A stretch of 64,000 nt of DNA from the NCBI RefSeq assembly GCF_030954495.1, contig NZ_JAVHUW010000084.1:86035-150034 (forward strand), read 5' to 3'. Below the pieces are notes generated by a model. That model was not told the DNA's origin. It was given only the letters and a program-made list of their open reading frames with translations, and made no database searches. A program made the position numbers and the translations under genes. Shown in pieces: positions 8,998 through 17,746 of this stretch (its first letter is position 1; the number at the start of each line of letters is the position of its first letter). The DNA is from Candidatus Desulfosporosinus nitrosoreducens (lineage in GTDB: Bacteria; Bacillota; Desulfitobacteriia; Desulfitobacteriales; Desulfitobacteriaceae).

Positions 8998-9768
8998 ATG
9001 AGTGCGCCTGAAATTCAGATTAAAAATGTCGGCATGGTCTATCAGGTCAACAATGGTGAAGACATTGTTGCTTTAACGGATGTCAACTTTGACATCCAAG
9101 AGGGAGAATTCATTTCCCTCTTAGGACCTTCCGGCTGCGGGAAAACCACGTTGCTGCGGATTATTGCCGATTTATTACAGCCTACTTCGGGCAGTATATC
9201 TATTCGCGGTCAATCCCCCAGAGACATACGAAGGCAGCAAAAATATGGCATTGTCTTTCAAAGCCCGGTTCTCTATGACTGGAGAACTGTGAGAAGAAAT
9301 ATTTGTATGCCGATGGAAATCACGGGGATTCCCAAGAAAGAGCGAACGGCTCGGATTAATAGGATGCTGGAATTGGTGGGACTGCAGGACTTTGGCTATA
9401 AATATCCTTTTGAGTTAAGCGGAGGAATGCAGCAGAGAGTAGGGATTGCGAGAGCTTTAGCTTTGAATCCGGAATTTTTATTAATGGACGAACCCTTTTC
9501 GGCTTTAGATGAGTTTACACGAGAAAAGTTAAATGAAGATTTATTGAATATCTGGAGCAAAACCAAGAAAACAGTTATTTTTGTAACCCATAATATCCCT
9601 GAATCCGTATTCCTCTCGGATCGGGTTGTTGTTCTTTCTCCACATCCCGGCAGAATTTCAGCTGTTGTTGATATTAAATTGCCTCGTCCGCGAGAAAACT
9701 CTCTTCGGGAAACTTCGGAGTTTTACGAATATGTGACAACCATCAGAAGGAGCTTTGAGGGGGTGTGA
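8998..9768 (+). CDS. ABC transporter ATPase, NitT/TauT family
   Basis: A 256-residue ATPase of a nitrate/taurine/pyrimidine-type importer. It has Walker A GPSGCGKTT, signature LSGGMQQR, Walker B FLLMDEPFSALD and the H-loop in FVTHNI. ATG 8998 lies seven bases after AAGGAGG; the frame extends to 8968 without its own binding site. The 177-bp gap after the DPD-like gene contains an AT-rich imperfect dyad (about 8870-8910), so separate expression is possible. It forms one unit with two permeases and a binding protein. Confidence 0.88.
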   Translation: MSAPEIQIKNVGMVYQVNNGEDIVALTDVNFDIQEGEFISLLGPSGCGKTTLLRIIADLLQPTSGSISIRGQSPRDIRRQQKYGIVFQSPVLYDWRTVRRNICMPMEITGIPKKERTARINRMLELVGLQDFGYKYPFELSGGMQQRVGIARALALNPEFLLMDEPFSALDEFTREKLNEDLLNIWSKTKKTVIFVTHNIPESVFLSDRVVVLSPHPGRISAVVDIKLPRPRENSLRETSEFYEYVTTIRRSFEGV

Positions 9769-9770
9769 GT

Positions 9771-10571
9771 ATGACGATAAGCAAAAGAGACCAAAGAACG
9801 GTGGCTATTGTGTGGGCAATAGGGATCATAGTGGTTTGGGAATTGGCGGCCTATTTTTTAAAAAATGTCATTCATGATCCCATGGCTTCCTCGAAACTGC
9901 CCTATCTCCATACCGTTGCCAAAACTTTGATGGAGAATTGGCAAGTGTTGCTGGAAGCAGGCGCTGTGACTCTCTCGAGAGCATCAATAGGCTTTGTTTT
10001 GGGCACAAGTGTTGGGATTTTGCTGGCAGTTGTTATGAGCCTGTCGAAGGCTGTGGAAAAAATCGCCTTTCCTTATTTGATTGTTTCCCAGATGATTCCT
10101 GTTTTAGGGCTGGCCCCAATCATTTTTAACATTGTCCGGGATATGGATGTATCGCGTATTGTAATTGCCGCCTATATTACTTTTTTCCCGGTTGCCGTTA
10201 ATATGCTGAGCGGATTAAAAAGCGTGGAACAGGAAAAGAAAGATTTGCTCTTTTCCATAGCTGCCAATAAGTACAAAGTCTATCAAAAGCTCATGTTCCC
10301 TTTCTCCATGTCCTATTTATTTACCGGACTCAAAATTGCCGCCCCTATGGCGGTTACAGCTTCTATTTTGGTTGACATGCTGGGCTCAAAAAGCGGCATA
10401 GGAGTTAAGATCCTCTATTCCTTGTATTCCAATTCCTCAAATATCTTTTGGGCTTCAGTATTTACCAGCGCTTTCATGGGAATTGTCAGTTTTTACATTG
10501 TCGTTTTTGCCGAGCGGCTTTGCCTGCCCTGGCAAAATTCGGCTTCAAGGAAAGAAGGTGTGCGGGCATGA
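9771..10571 (+). CDS. ABC transporter permease 1, NitT/TauT family
   Basis: A 266-residue inner-membrane subunit with about six hydrophobic segments and the cytoplasmic coupling loop around AAANKYKVYQKLMFPFSM, typical of SsuC/ThiX-like permeases. ATG 9771 follows GAGGGGG with seven bases spacing; a GTG at 9765 that overlaps the previous stop is less well placed. The last base pairs overlap the next permease (ATGA). It probably pairs with permease 2 as a heterodimer. Confidence 0.85.
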   Translation: MTISKRDQRTVAIVWAIGIIVVWELAAYFLKNVIHDPMASSKLPYLHTVAKTLMENWQVLLEAGAVTLSRASIGFVLGTSVGILLAVVMSLSKAVEKIAFPYLIVSQMIPVLGLAPIIFNIVRDMDVSRIVIAAYITFFPVAVNMLSGLKSVEQEKKDLLFSIAANKYKVYQKLMFPFSMSYLFTGLKIAAPMAVTASILVDMLGSKSGIGVKILYSLYSNSSNIFWASVFTSAFMGIVSFYIVVFAERLCLPWQNSASRKEGVRA

Positions 10572-11335
10572 AAAACAAAGCAGCCAATTTGTTATTGCCC
10601 GTAGGGTTTGGTATAGCTTTAATCCTGATGTGGCAATTTGGATTTGTCCATAAGTTGTTGGATTTAAAGCCTTATCAATTGCCCGTTCCGACAGAAATTG
10701 CTTCTACTTTGGCGGCCAATCTTCCCAAAGCTTTGCAGGATTGTGGAGTTACGATTTCCGGGGCTTTGATCGGAATGTTCATTGGTTCGTTTTTAGGGTT
10801 TATGATTGCGGCTTTTGCTACCTTTTTTCCCAAATGGGGATATGGAGGCATGATCGTGGTTACGGCCCTCAATGCGGTGCCGATTGTAGCCCTTTCGCCA
10901 ATCATGAATTTGTGGTTTTCCACAGGGATGGCAGAAAAAATCGGCGTGGTTACCATAGTCTGCATGGCGGCGATGGCTATCAATGCCTATAGTGGTTTAA
11001 ATAATTTAAAACCATTTTCTCTAGACTTGATGTATTCGGCAGCTGCCAATAAGTGGACGATATTTCGCAAATTGCGCTTGCCGAATTCTTTACCCCATGT
11101 TTTTACAGCCTTTAAGATTAACATTGCCTCCTCGATTATTGCCGCTATCATTAGTGAATATTTCGCTTCCTCGACTTCCGGTTTAGGATTCGGCATCAAA
11201 GATCATCTGCGCAAGGCCGAGATGGCCATGGGCTGGTCTTATATTGTGGTAGCGTCTGTGGTAGGCGTGATTCTGTACTGTCTTATTTTATTGGTAGAAC
11301 GCGATGCCCTAAAATGGCACGCTTCACAAAAATAA
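10568..11335 (+). CDS. ABC transporter permease 2, NitT/TauT family
   Basis: A 255-residue permease with six or so membrane spans and the coupling loop SAAANKWTIFRKLRLPNS, parallel to that of permease 1. Its ATG at 10568 overlaps the stop codon of permease 1 (ATGA), indicating translational coupling. A longer in-frame reading back to 10448 lies inside permease 1 and has no membrane-protein character, so it was not used. Confidence 0.85.
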   Translation: MKNKAANLLLPVGFGIALILMWQFGFVHKLLDLKPYQLPVPTEIASTLAANLPKALQDCGVTISGALIGMFIGSFLGFMIAAFATFFPKWGYGGMIVVTALNAVPIVALSPIMNLWFSTGMAEKIGVVTIVCMAAMAINAYSGLNNLKPFSLDLMYSAAANKWTIFRKLRLPNSLPHVFTAFKINIASSIIAAIISEYFASSTSGLGFGIKDHLRKAEMAMGWSYIVVASVVGVILYCLILLVERDALKWHASQK

Positions 11336-11358
11336 ACAAACTATCAGGAGGGAAATTT

Positions 11359-12420
11359 ATGAAGAAGGGCAAATTGGCAAGTCTCTTGGCGGTAATCATG
11401 ATGATCCTGTTGGTGGCAGCAGGCTGCGGTTCCGGAGGTACAAGCACAACCCAGGGGACGGGAACTTCGGACACAGGAAAGGCAAACTCGGGTAAACTCG
11501 ACAAAGTGACACTCCAGCTCAAATGGTTACCGCAATCTCAGTTCATGGGCTATTATGTGGCTCAGGCCAAAGGGTATTACAAAGATGAAGGAATCGATCT
11601 GGAGATTCTCCCTGGCGGCAGTGACATTATTCCGGAACAACAGGTCAATAACGGTGTCGCCGATATCGGCGTCACATGGGTCTCAAGTTTAATGAAGTAC
11701 CAATCCCAAGGCTGGGGGCTGGTTGAAGTTGGACAGATCTTTCAAAAAAGCGCTATGCTGCTTGTCTCTAAAGCGTCTTCAGGCATCAACAGTCCGGCAG
11801 ATCTCAAAGGAAAGAAAGTTGGCTCTTGGTTTGGCGGCAATGAATACGAGATTTATGCTCTTTTAGAAGCCAACGGACTTAACAAAGATAAAGATTTAAA
11901 ACTGGTGCAGCAAGACTATACGATGAATCAGCTGTTAAATAATCAAATCGATGCCGCCTCGGCCATGACATATAATGAATATGGTCTCTTGCTTGAATCG
12001 GGGCTTAAAGACAGCGACCTGCATGTAATCAATATGAATGATGCCGGTGTGGCCATGCTGGAAGACTGCCTGTTCGTAAATTCCGATTGGATCTCCAAAA
12101 ATGAAGATCTCTATGTTCGTTTCTTGAAAGCCTCGATCAAAGGTTGGGCTGACGCTTGCGCCGATCCGGAAGCAGCAGGGAAAATTGTTTATAACGTTGA
12201 CCAAAGTGTATCCCTCGCCCACCAGGTTTATATGGCTAAGGAAGTAGCCAAGCTCGTTGCTCCCCAGGGGTTTGACCCGGCTAATATCGGCTATATTGAC
12301 ATGAACGCAATCAAACAGACTGCGGATTTAGCCTATAAATATGGGTTGCTTTCCAAGCCTGCGGTGATTTCCGACAATACAATCAACAGCAAGTACTGGA
12401 AAGAAGCAACGGGCAAATAA
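11359..12420 (+). CDS. ABC transporter substrate-binding lipoprotein, NMT1/THI5-like
   Basis: A 353-residue lipoprotein. The signal peptide ends in the lipobox LLVAAGC, with the acylated cysteine near residue 22, followed by a Gly/Ser/Thr linker. The mature part opens with VTLQLKWLPQSQFMGYYVAQ, the usual start of NMT1/THI5-like proteins that bind pyrimidines (thiamine precursors, hydroxymethylpyrimidine), nitrate or sulfonates. ATG 11359 follows AGGAGGG. Linked to a pyrimidine catabolic set, it most likely brings in uracil, thymine or a related ring compound; that specificity is inferred. A strong terminator follows at 12466. Confidence 0.88.
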   Translation: MKKGKLASLLAVIMMILLVAAGCGSGGTSTTQGTGTSDTGKANSGKLDKVTLQLKWLPQSQFMGYYVAQAKGYYKDEGIDLEILPGGSDIIPEQQVNNGVADIGVTWVSSLMKYQSQGWGLVEVGQIFQKSAMLLVSKASSGINSPADLKGKKVGSWFGGNEYEIYALLEANGLNKDKDLKLVQQDYTMNQLLNNQIDAASAMTYNEYGLLLESGLKDSDLHVINMNDAGVAMLEDCLFVNSDWISKNEDLYVRFLKASIKGWADACADPEAAGKIVYNVDQSVSLAHQVYMAKEVAKLVAPQGFDPANIGYIDMNAIKQTADLAYKYGLLSKPAVISDNTINSKYWKEATGK

Positions 12421-12465
12421 TTATATGAGGAATCCCCTCGCCTTGTCTCACGGATAATAACAGTC

Positions 12466-12514
12466 AAAAAGACCTCCTTCGATAACTGGAAAAGTTATCG
12501 CAGGAGGTCTTTTT
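12466..12514 (+). terminator. Rho-independent terminator of the importer operon
   Basis: A near-perfect stem pairs AAAAAGACCTCCT and GATAACT with AGTTATC and AGGAGGTCTTTTT around the loop GGAA; the stem ends in T5. Confidence 0.9.
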
Positions 12515-12767
12515 CAATTCTGCAGGGATTTAGCGGAATAGTCGTCATAACTATTTTTCAGAAAACGTCCCCGCGCTTAGGTTGAGATATATTAAATAAG
12601 GTCAATGAATTGTTTTAAGGCGAGGGCTGAGGGATTATATTTGTTTCCCAGCTACAAATTGGTGTACTATAAGTTAAGTACCGCTAAATTTCCATAGATC
12701 CCGTCGGTACTTATGCTTTCGCTTAATGCCCGACTGACATTGTATTGAAGGGAACGGAGGAACAAAA
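12515..12767. other. Intergenic region with a 9-bp inverted repeat
   Basis: No gene seen. TAAGTACCG (12675-12683) is repeated inverted as CGGTACTTA (12705-12713), 54 bp upstream of the VOC gene. It could be an operator or an RNA hairpin; there is no T-tract. Confidence 0.4.
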
Positions 12768-13160
12768 ATGGATAATGAATCAAAATTAGAGTTTCATCAT
12801 ATCGGTATGCCTGTAAAGGAAGAAAGACCGCATGAGCGATATAGCAGTCTTTATGGCATGTATACGTCCGACGGTTCCAACAAAGACATACATATTCAGT
12901 TTCATCGTTATGATGACGATTCTATCCTTGACAAAAGAATAAGGGAAACAGTGCATGTTGCCTTTAAAACAAAAAATATTGAAGATTATCTTAAGGGCAA
13001 AGAAGTTATTATGCCTTTATATGAGCCGTTTAAGGGATACAAAGTTGCTATGATTTTACTGGATGGTCTGCCCGTGGAAATAATTGAGACAACCCTGAGT
13101 GAAAAAGAGATATGGGAGGATGATCATTCTAACAGCGTGTTGTATCCGAAGGAAAAGTAA
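12768..13160 (+). CDS. VOC-family (glyoxalase-fold) protein
   Basis: A 130-residue protein with the vicinal-oxygen-chelate pattern: FHHIGMPV near the start, VHVAFKTKNIEDYL in the middle and PVEIIETT at the end, giving the expected H...H/E...E metal-ligand spacing. ATG 12768 follows GGAGG. It is a single-gene unit. The function is not readable; it could be a small isomerase, dioxygenase or binding protein. It has no close tie to either neighbour. Confidence 0.7.
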   Translation: MDNESKLEFHHIGMPVKEERPHERYSSLYGMYTSDGSNKDIHIQFHRYDDDSILDKRIRETVHVAFKTKNIEDYLKGKEVIMPLYEPFKGYKVAMILLDGLPVEIIETTLSEKEIWEDDHSNSVLYPKEK

Positions 13161-13230
13161 GGTTTTTCAGAAGGGAGAAGTTTCCGCGTATCTTATGGGT
13201 GCCCCGGATATTTAACTCTTAAGGAAATCA

Positions 13231-14376
13231 TTATGCCTGAATTGTGCTTAAAGGGATATTAGCCGTACTGCTTTCAGTATATCCGACGTGCCAGGCTTTT
13301 TTCTTGGAACAGGCAGAATACCAGATGCGGAATTTGGGCATGTCGCCGGGTTCCCGTACAAAACTGCTGCGGTAAATATATCCGTCATCCCACCGGCCTG
13401 CGGTGCCTGGGCCAAGTAAGGGTTTGGGCAAGGGCATGACAAGATCTTGCGGCTGAGACATAGGGGCGGCGGCATAGAGCAATTGACAATCTTTCATGCT
13501 TTTTTGTTCAGACCAGCCCGCAATCAGAAACTCAATCGTCTGCTCGGTGTGATTTGGTTTAGCGGCTATATGCCAAGGAATATAGCCGCCGTTCCAGGCA
13601 CTCCAAGGAGAGCTGCAAGGCTGTCCTTGCCCCCAAGTTATTCCATTTTCTGAGGTGTAGAGGTGCACCGTCACTCTGCCGTCCGTTGTCCACATAAACC
13701 ATTCCGTAGCACTTTTACGCCAAACTGTCGGAGATAGGATCAGACCCGTTTTTTTGTAGTCCCAGATTTTTTCCAAGCAGAGGATTTTGTCGCTTTGTTT
13801 GCAACTTGAGCTTATTTTCTTGGCCCAGATTTTCTCAAAAGCATTTCCCTGGTATTCGCGCCAATATAGGATCAGGATGTCTTGATCCGGATCATAAACC
13901 AGTTCCGGGTCGGAATTGTAGGTATCTTTTAAGAAACCCGCAGGTTTTACGGCCAAGGGATTTTTTATTCCCGGGGGTATAATCCAGTTTAAGCCGTCCT
14001 TGCTGGCCAGAATGCTCGGATTTTCCAGAGCACTATTAAAGAGGGGATAAGGGGTGAGGGCCATCCAGTAGCGAAACCCTCCCCAGCTGTCGATATCATG
14101 CTCAGTTTTGAAATCAAGAACACTCGGGTGAACCGATTGGCCGGAACCATCATAGGTTGGAGTGACTATGTGATTTAAAGCATTAATAAAGGGTCTATTT
14201 TCCACGGGGAGGGTCAAATGGGGCTTGTCCAAGGCTTTGTCGTTGTTTTCAATGACTGAAGCGGAGAGGGGCTTGGGTACCTGCTTGGCATCATTTTCCC
14301 AAGGGAAAAAGCTAAAAAAATAAGAACCAGAGGCAACGGCCAAAATCGTTTTTAGGAAACCCCTTCTTGTTGTCAT
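13231..14376 (-). CDS. Tat-exported protein, beta-propeller-like, unknown function
   Basis: A 381-residue protein whose N-terminus carries a twin-arginine signal (TTRRGFLKT followed by a hydrophobic stretch with AVASGSYFFSFF). The mature part has repeated blocks such as NPSILASKDGLNW, DPELVYDPDQDILILYWR and VTVHLYTSENGITWGQG, the type of WxxDG / Asp-box-like phrases found in five-bladed GH32/GH43 or sialidase-like propellers. I see no clear catalytic triad, so I do not assign an enzyme. Tat export suggests folding or cofactor loading before secretion. It is a single gene, convergent with the VOC gene. Confidence 0.6.
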   Translation of the reverse strand: MTTRRGFLKTILAVASGSYFFSFFPWENDAKQVPKPLSASVIENNDKALDKPHLTLPVENRPFINALNHIVTPTYDGSGQSVHPSVLDFKTEHDIDSWGGFRYWMALTPYPLFNSALENPSILASKDGLNWIIPPGIKNPLAVKPAGFLKDTYNSDPELVYDPDQDILILYWREYQGNAFEKIWAKKISSSCKQSDKILCLEKIWDYKKTGLILSPTVWRKSATEWFMWTTDGRVTVHLYTSENGITWGQGQPCSSPWSAWNGGYIPWHIAAKPNHTEQTIEFLIAGWSEQKSMKDCQLLYAAAPMSQPQDLVMPLPKPLLGPGTAGRWDDGYIYRSSFVREPGDMPKFRIWYSACSKKKAWHVGYTESSTANIPLSTIQA

Positions 14377-14604
14377 AATTCAGCTCCCGAATTAAAAATA
14401 GATTTGAGCTAATTAGTATAAATCTTTATGTTTAGACAAATTTTGCTGTCTATAGGTAATTATATAGTTAAATTAAAGCTCGTCTATAGTCCAATTTTTA
14501 GCAAATAATAGGAAATTGCTGGCTTAACCTGTATGTAAGCGCTGCTGAGCGGAGTTTAGATTGCGAGAAGTATTTGGTGCAGCCACACTTTCCGTAATAG
14601 CAAA

Positions 14605-14626
14605 AGCCAGGCGTGTACGCCTGGCT
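14605..14626 (-). terminator. Terminator of the G1 peptidase gene
   Basis: AGCCAGGCGT and ACGCCTGGCT form a tight palindrome. Read on the minus strand it is followed by TTTTG and lies 36 bp past the stop of the peptidase gene. Confidence 0.7.
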
Positions 14627-14661
14627 GTAATGTCTGTCGGAGCCGGGACCTTAGACTTTAG

Positions 14662-15675
14662 TTACCAACTCCAGCTGATGCTAATAACTTGATAACCTTG
14701 GTTATCCGAAATATGTCTCCAAATGGAGGGAGGTCTCAGCTTAGGAGTTTGTTGGCTATATCCTTGACCAGACCCGATAGTGGTATTTCCGTTAACAACC
14801 TCTGTCGAGAATGACTCGCCATCTGTTCCCAGAGCGGACGGTGCAATTAAAACCCGGCCCGTGCTTGATACCAGAGCAATTGGCTGAAGCTTGTTGGCAC
14901 TGGAGTTTAAGGGCTGACCGTTTACCGTTGCGGATTGGTAGGTCACAGTTCCCATGTCGGCTAATGGGTAGAGTTGACTGTTCTCATTTGAAGGATCTTC
15001 GCTGATCCATTCTGCGGATGTTCCGATCCCTTGGGCATAAGAGGTGTCTAAAGCTACAGGGGGAATTGTTTGAGTTTGGGTTTGACCGTTGATCGTAAAG
15101 GTTAAATTCCAGGTTGAACTCGAATCTGCCGCCGGAGAAATACTTGCGCTAATGGTTGAACCAATAGGAACAGTCATTACGTACTGAGCGGGAGATGGCA
15201 GCTGTTCCCAAAATAGTTGTGCCACGGGCTGACCATTTTCGATTTGCTCTACAGTTCCCATTTGCAGCAGATCGGATGAAGATACTCCGCCTAAGCCAAT
15301 CCACTGGGCCGCTACCGCATCGTCCTGGTCAGCAGTTATGCTGGGTACCTTCCAGCTGCCGGACACGCTTGTGTACCCGCTGCTTGACGTGGGAGTGGCA
15401 ACATATCCGGCCCAGTTTTCCGACGCTTGAGTATTTTCAGGAAGGCTTGTATTTGTATTCGTGTTCGTATTTGTATTCGTGCCGGTACCCTGAGATTGCT
15501 GGACTTGTGGAATTGGCCAGTGCCTGTGGGGAAAGTTCCTGGAGAAAACAAAATTAGAAGCCACCTGGTTGCTGACCGCAGTTGTTACCGGTATGCCATT
15601 GACAAGAGAGCAGGTTCCCAGTACTAAAAGTGTTGCCAGCGATACCAGTTTAATCTTAAGTTGCTTGATTCGCAT
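14662..15675 (-). CDS. Secreted G1-family (eqolisin) peptidase
   Basis: A 337-residue secreted protein. Residues 1-30 are a signal peptide (LVSLATLLVLGTCSLV). A low-complexity linker of alternating Asn-Thr (residues 66-76) precedes the peptidase A4/G1 domain starting at ENWAGYVA. The catalytic glutamine is Gln124 in AAQWIGLGG and the glutamate is Glu222 in SAEWISEDP, both in the expected order. These enzymes are acid-active glutamic peptidases, better known from fungi but present in some bacteria. Start ATG at 15675 has upstream GGAAAGGAG. The gene is single, with its own terminator. Confidence 0.85.
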   Translation of the reverse strand: MRIKQLKIKLVSLATLLVLGTCSLVNGIPVTTAVSNQVASNFVFSRNFPHRHWPIPQVQQSQGTGTNTNTNTNTNTSLPENTQASENWAGYVATPTSSSGYTSVSGSWKVPSITADQDDAVAAQWIGLGGVSSSDLLQMGTVEQIENGQPVAQLFWEQLPSPAQYVMTVPIGSTISASISPAADSSSTWNLTFTINGQTQTQTIPPVALDTSYAQGIGTSAEWISEDPSNENSQLYPLADMGTVTYQSATVNGQPLNSSANKLQPIALVSSTGRVLIAPSALGTDGESFSTEVVNGNTTIGSGQGYSQQTPKLRPPSIWRHISDNQGYQVISISWSW

Positions 15676-15960
15676 GATAGTTTCTCCTTTCCATATTATT
15701 TTGAAAGAACCAAAACTTTTTCGGTAAAAGTATCTTTTTGAGCTTTTATGTCAGATCGAATGATGGAATGCCCCCTCTCAATTTAAGAGTATGATTTGCT
15801 TTGTAATATTCTCTACGAAATCAAATAATCCTTTATGCCAAAAGATTATTCACAGTTTCTTAAGATAACCTTCACAATGTGGTAACAAGTTATCAGGGTT
15901 TCAGTAATATAGTTTATCGTGCCGGATATCAGCATCGAAGGTGAAGGAGGGCTTCTTTTT

Positions 15961-17235
15961 ATGAAAAGGAATGTTATGTTTGACTTCAAGGGAGGTTCTC
16001 CCGGCTTTAGGGCCGGTTGGTTTCTCCTCCTGGGATTAGCCTTGCTTTTCGCATTTTTATATTTAAGATATTCCCTTTTTCCCGGGGGGATTGATCCTTC
16101 TGTAAAGCAATATTTTCCCCTCAGTTTGGCGGAGAAAGCAAGGGCCTTCAATTTTCCCCTCCGCGTCCTGTATATAGTCCAGTTTGTTTTAGAGGTCGCT
16201 CTTTTAGGCTGGCTGCTCTTAAGCTCCAAAGGTCGGAGCCTTTACAGCCGCATTCGCAAAGTTGGACGGCATTATTGGTCAATTACTGCTTTATCCGTAA
16301 TAAGTGTCTGGATATTAGTGCAGCTGGTTACGTTGCCCTTCTCCTATTACGGGTACTACTGGTTGAAAATCTGGGGCTTCAGTACACAAAGCCTGGGAGC
16401 CTGGTTGATGGATTATGGGAAAAATGCGGGAATTGACTTGCTCATTACTCTAGTGGGAGGACTCATTTTTTTTGCTTTGGTCAATCGGGCCTCACGCTAT
16501 TGGTGGGTAGTCGGGGCTGCCTTCTTTGGCATATGGCTTGTAGTTGAATATTTGTTCTGGCCCATTCTGATATCTCCGCTTTTTAATCATTTTGTACCTA
16601 TCTCTGATCCTGGCACTATAACTATGATTAATACTTTGGCACAACGAGCCGGATTACATATCAACGGCATTTTCGTCATGGATGCCAGCAAGCAAACAAC
16701 GTTGGCCAATGCCTATTTCACAGGGATAGGGAGCAGCAAACGGATTGTGATTTATGACACCCTTCTGCATAATTACTCTTTGTCGGAAATACAAGCTGTG
16801 CTCGCCCATGAGATGGGACACTGGAAACATGGCGATGTCATTCATGGTCTCATCGCCGGGGTGTTAGGCGGCTTCATAGTCTGTGGGCTGCTCGCTTTTT
16901 TCCTGAAACCTTGGTTGCCCAAAATCAACCAAAAACCGCCCGAGCTGTGGGCGGCTTTACAATTGACCTTGCTGCTGCTGCTTTTTGTCAGTAACCCTAT
17001 TCAGAACGCCATATCGAGAAAAATGGAACTGCGTGCGGACTCTTTTTCGCTGCAGCTAACGGGAAACCTCTCTGCGGAAATCCAACTTCAGAAAGATTTG
17101 GCCGGCACCAGTTTAGCCGACTTATCCCCTCCAAACTTTATTGTTTGGTTCAGTTATGATCATCCCCCTGTCTTAACCAGGATTCATGCTTTGGAGACGG
17201 AGTACTACCGATCTTCCGCTTCCTCTAAGAAATAG
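15961..17235 (+). CDS. M48-family membrane metalloprotease (Ste24/CAAX protease-like)
   Basis: A 424-residue integral membrane zinc protease. It has an N-terminal span, several more spans between residues ~60 and 210, the zinc motif HEMGH (His283, Glu284, His287) and the third ligand Glu356 in MELRADSFS. The length and multi-span architecture match Ste24/CAAX-protease-1 homologues rather than short HtpX. ATG 15961 follows GAAGGAGG; an upstream GTG at 15919 has no good site. Bacterial members take part in membrane-protein quality control or peptide maturation; the target here is unknown. Confidence 0.85.
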   Translation: MKRNVMFDFKGGSPGFRAGWFLLLGLALLFAFLYLRYSLFPGGIDPSVKQYFPLSLAEKARAFNFPLRVLYIVQFVLEVALLGWLLLSSKGRSLYSRIRKVGRHYWSITALSVISVWILVQLVTLPFSYYGYYWLKIWGFSTQSLGAWLMDYGKNAGIDLLITLVGGLIFFALVNRASRYWWVVGAAFFGIWLVVEYLFWPILISPLFNHFVPISDPGTITMINTLAQRAGLHINGIFVMDASKQTTLANAYFTGIGSSKRIVIYDTLLHNYSLSEIQAVLAHEMGHWKHGDVIHGLIAGVLGGFIVCGLLAFFLKPWLPKINQKPPELWAALQLTLLLLLFVSNPIQNAISRKMELRADSFSLQLTGNLSAEIQLQKDLAGTSLADLSPPNFIVWFSYDHPPVLTRIHALETEYYRSSASSKK

Positions 17236-17501
17236 CCGGGAGTTATTCCTGCTCAAATTCCCCAAAGAGTTTCCGGGCTGCAAATATTATTTAGTCCGTG
17301 TTTTAGTGATACGGAGCTTTTATTCCTACCTTAGATAATTACTAAGTGGAGGATGTTTTTTGCACCAGTCTAAAAGTATTAATTTCCTTGCCCATTTCTT
17401 CCGGCATAAGCGAAACTAGGCAGTTGTCTTTCCCGGAAGCCTGCTGCCGGCCTGATTTAATTCCCGGATAGTCAGCGGATAAGGCTTGAGGAGAGACAAT
17501 G

Positions 17502-17553
17502 CATTTAAGCCACTGGTTGTTGTGTTTGACACAATAAAACAGTGGCTTAAATG
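17502..17553. repeat. 14-bp inverted repeat, stem-loop
   Basis: CATTTAAGCCACTG (17502-17515) is perfectly repeated inverted at 17540-17553, with an inner TTGTG/CACAA pairing around TTTGA. Without a T-tract on either strand it is not a standard terminator. Confidence 0.7.
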
Positions 17554-17689
17554 GTAGGGGTAATTTCCGATTTATACCATAAAAAATAAAGATGGTGAAC
17601 ATACTGATTTCCTATAGACACACTTCTGTCCGCGGTGCTACTCTTTACTTGTGAATAAAAAGTAAATCTTGAAAAGGAGATGAAGGAAA

Positions 17690-17746
17690 ATGACAAGGCC
17701 GGGAACAACTCCGTGTTCTAAAGTCAGGTCATGGAAACCCAAATAA
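17690..17746 (+). CDS. Possible 18-residue peptide
   Basis: ATG at 17690 is preceded by AAAAGGAGATGAAGG, a strong ribosome-binding site, and opens a frame of 18 codons (MTRPGTTPCSKVRSWKPK). The product is basic with one cysteine. A TTTACTT/AAGTAAA hairpin lies just upstream. The frame is too short to judge by composition, and chance is a fair explanation; it is listed because the binding site is better than those of many real genes here. Confidence 0.2.
   Translation: MTRPGTTPCSKVRSWKPK

Noticed and set aside
17342..17602. 86-codon minus-strand frame
   Set aside because: Runs across the 14-bp inverted repeat, shows no known motif and has no good ribosome-binding site. It may be a remnant but cannot be supported as a gene.
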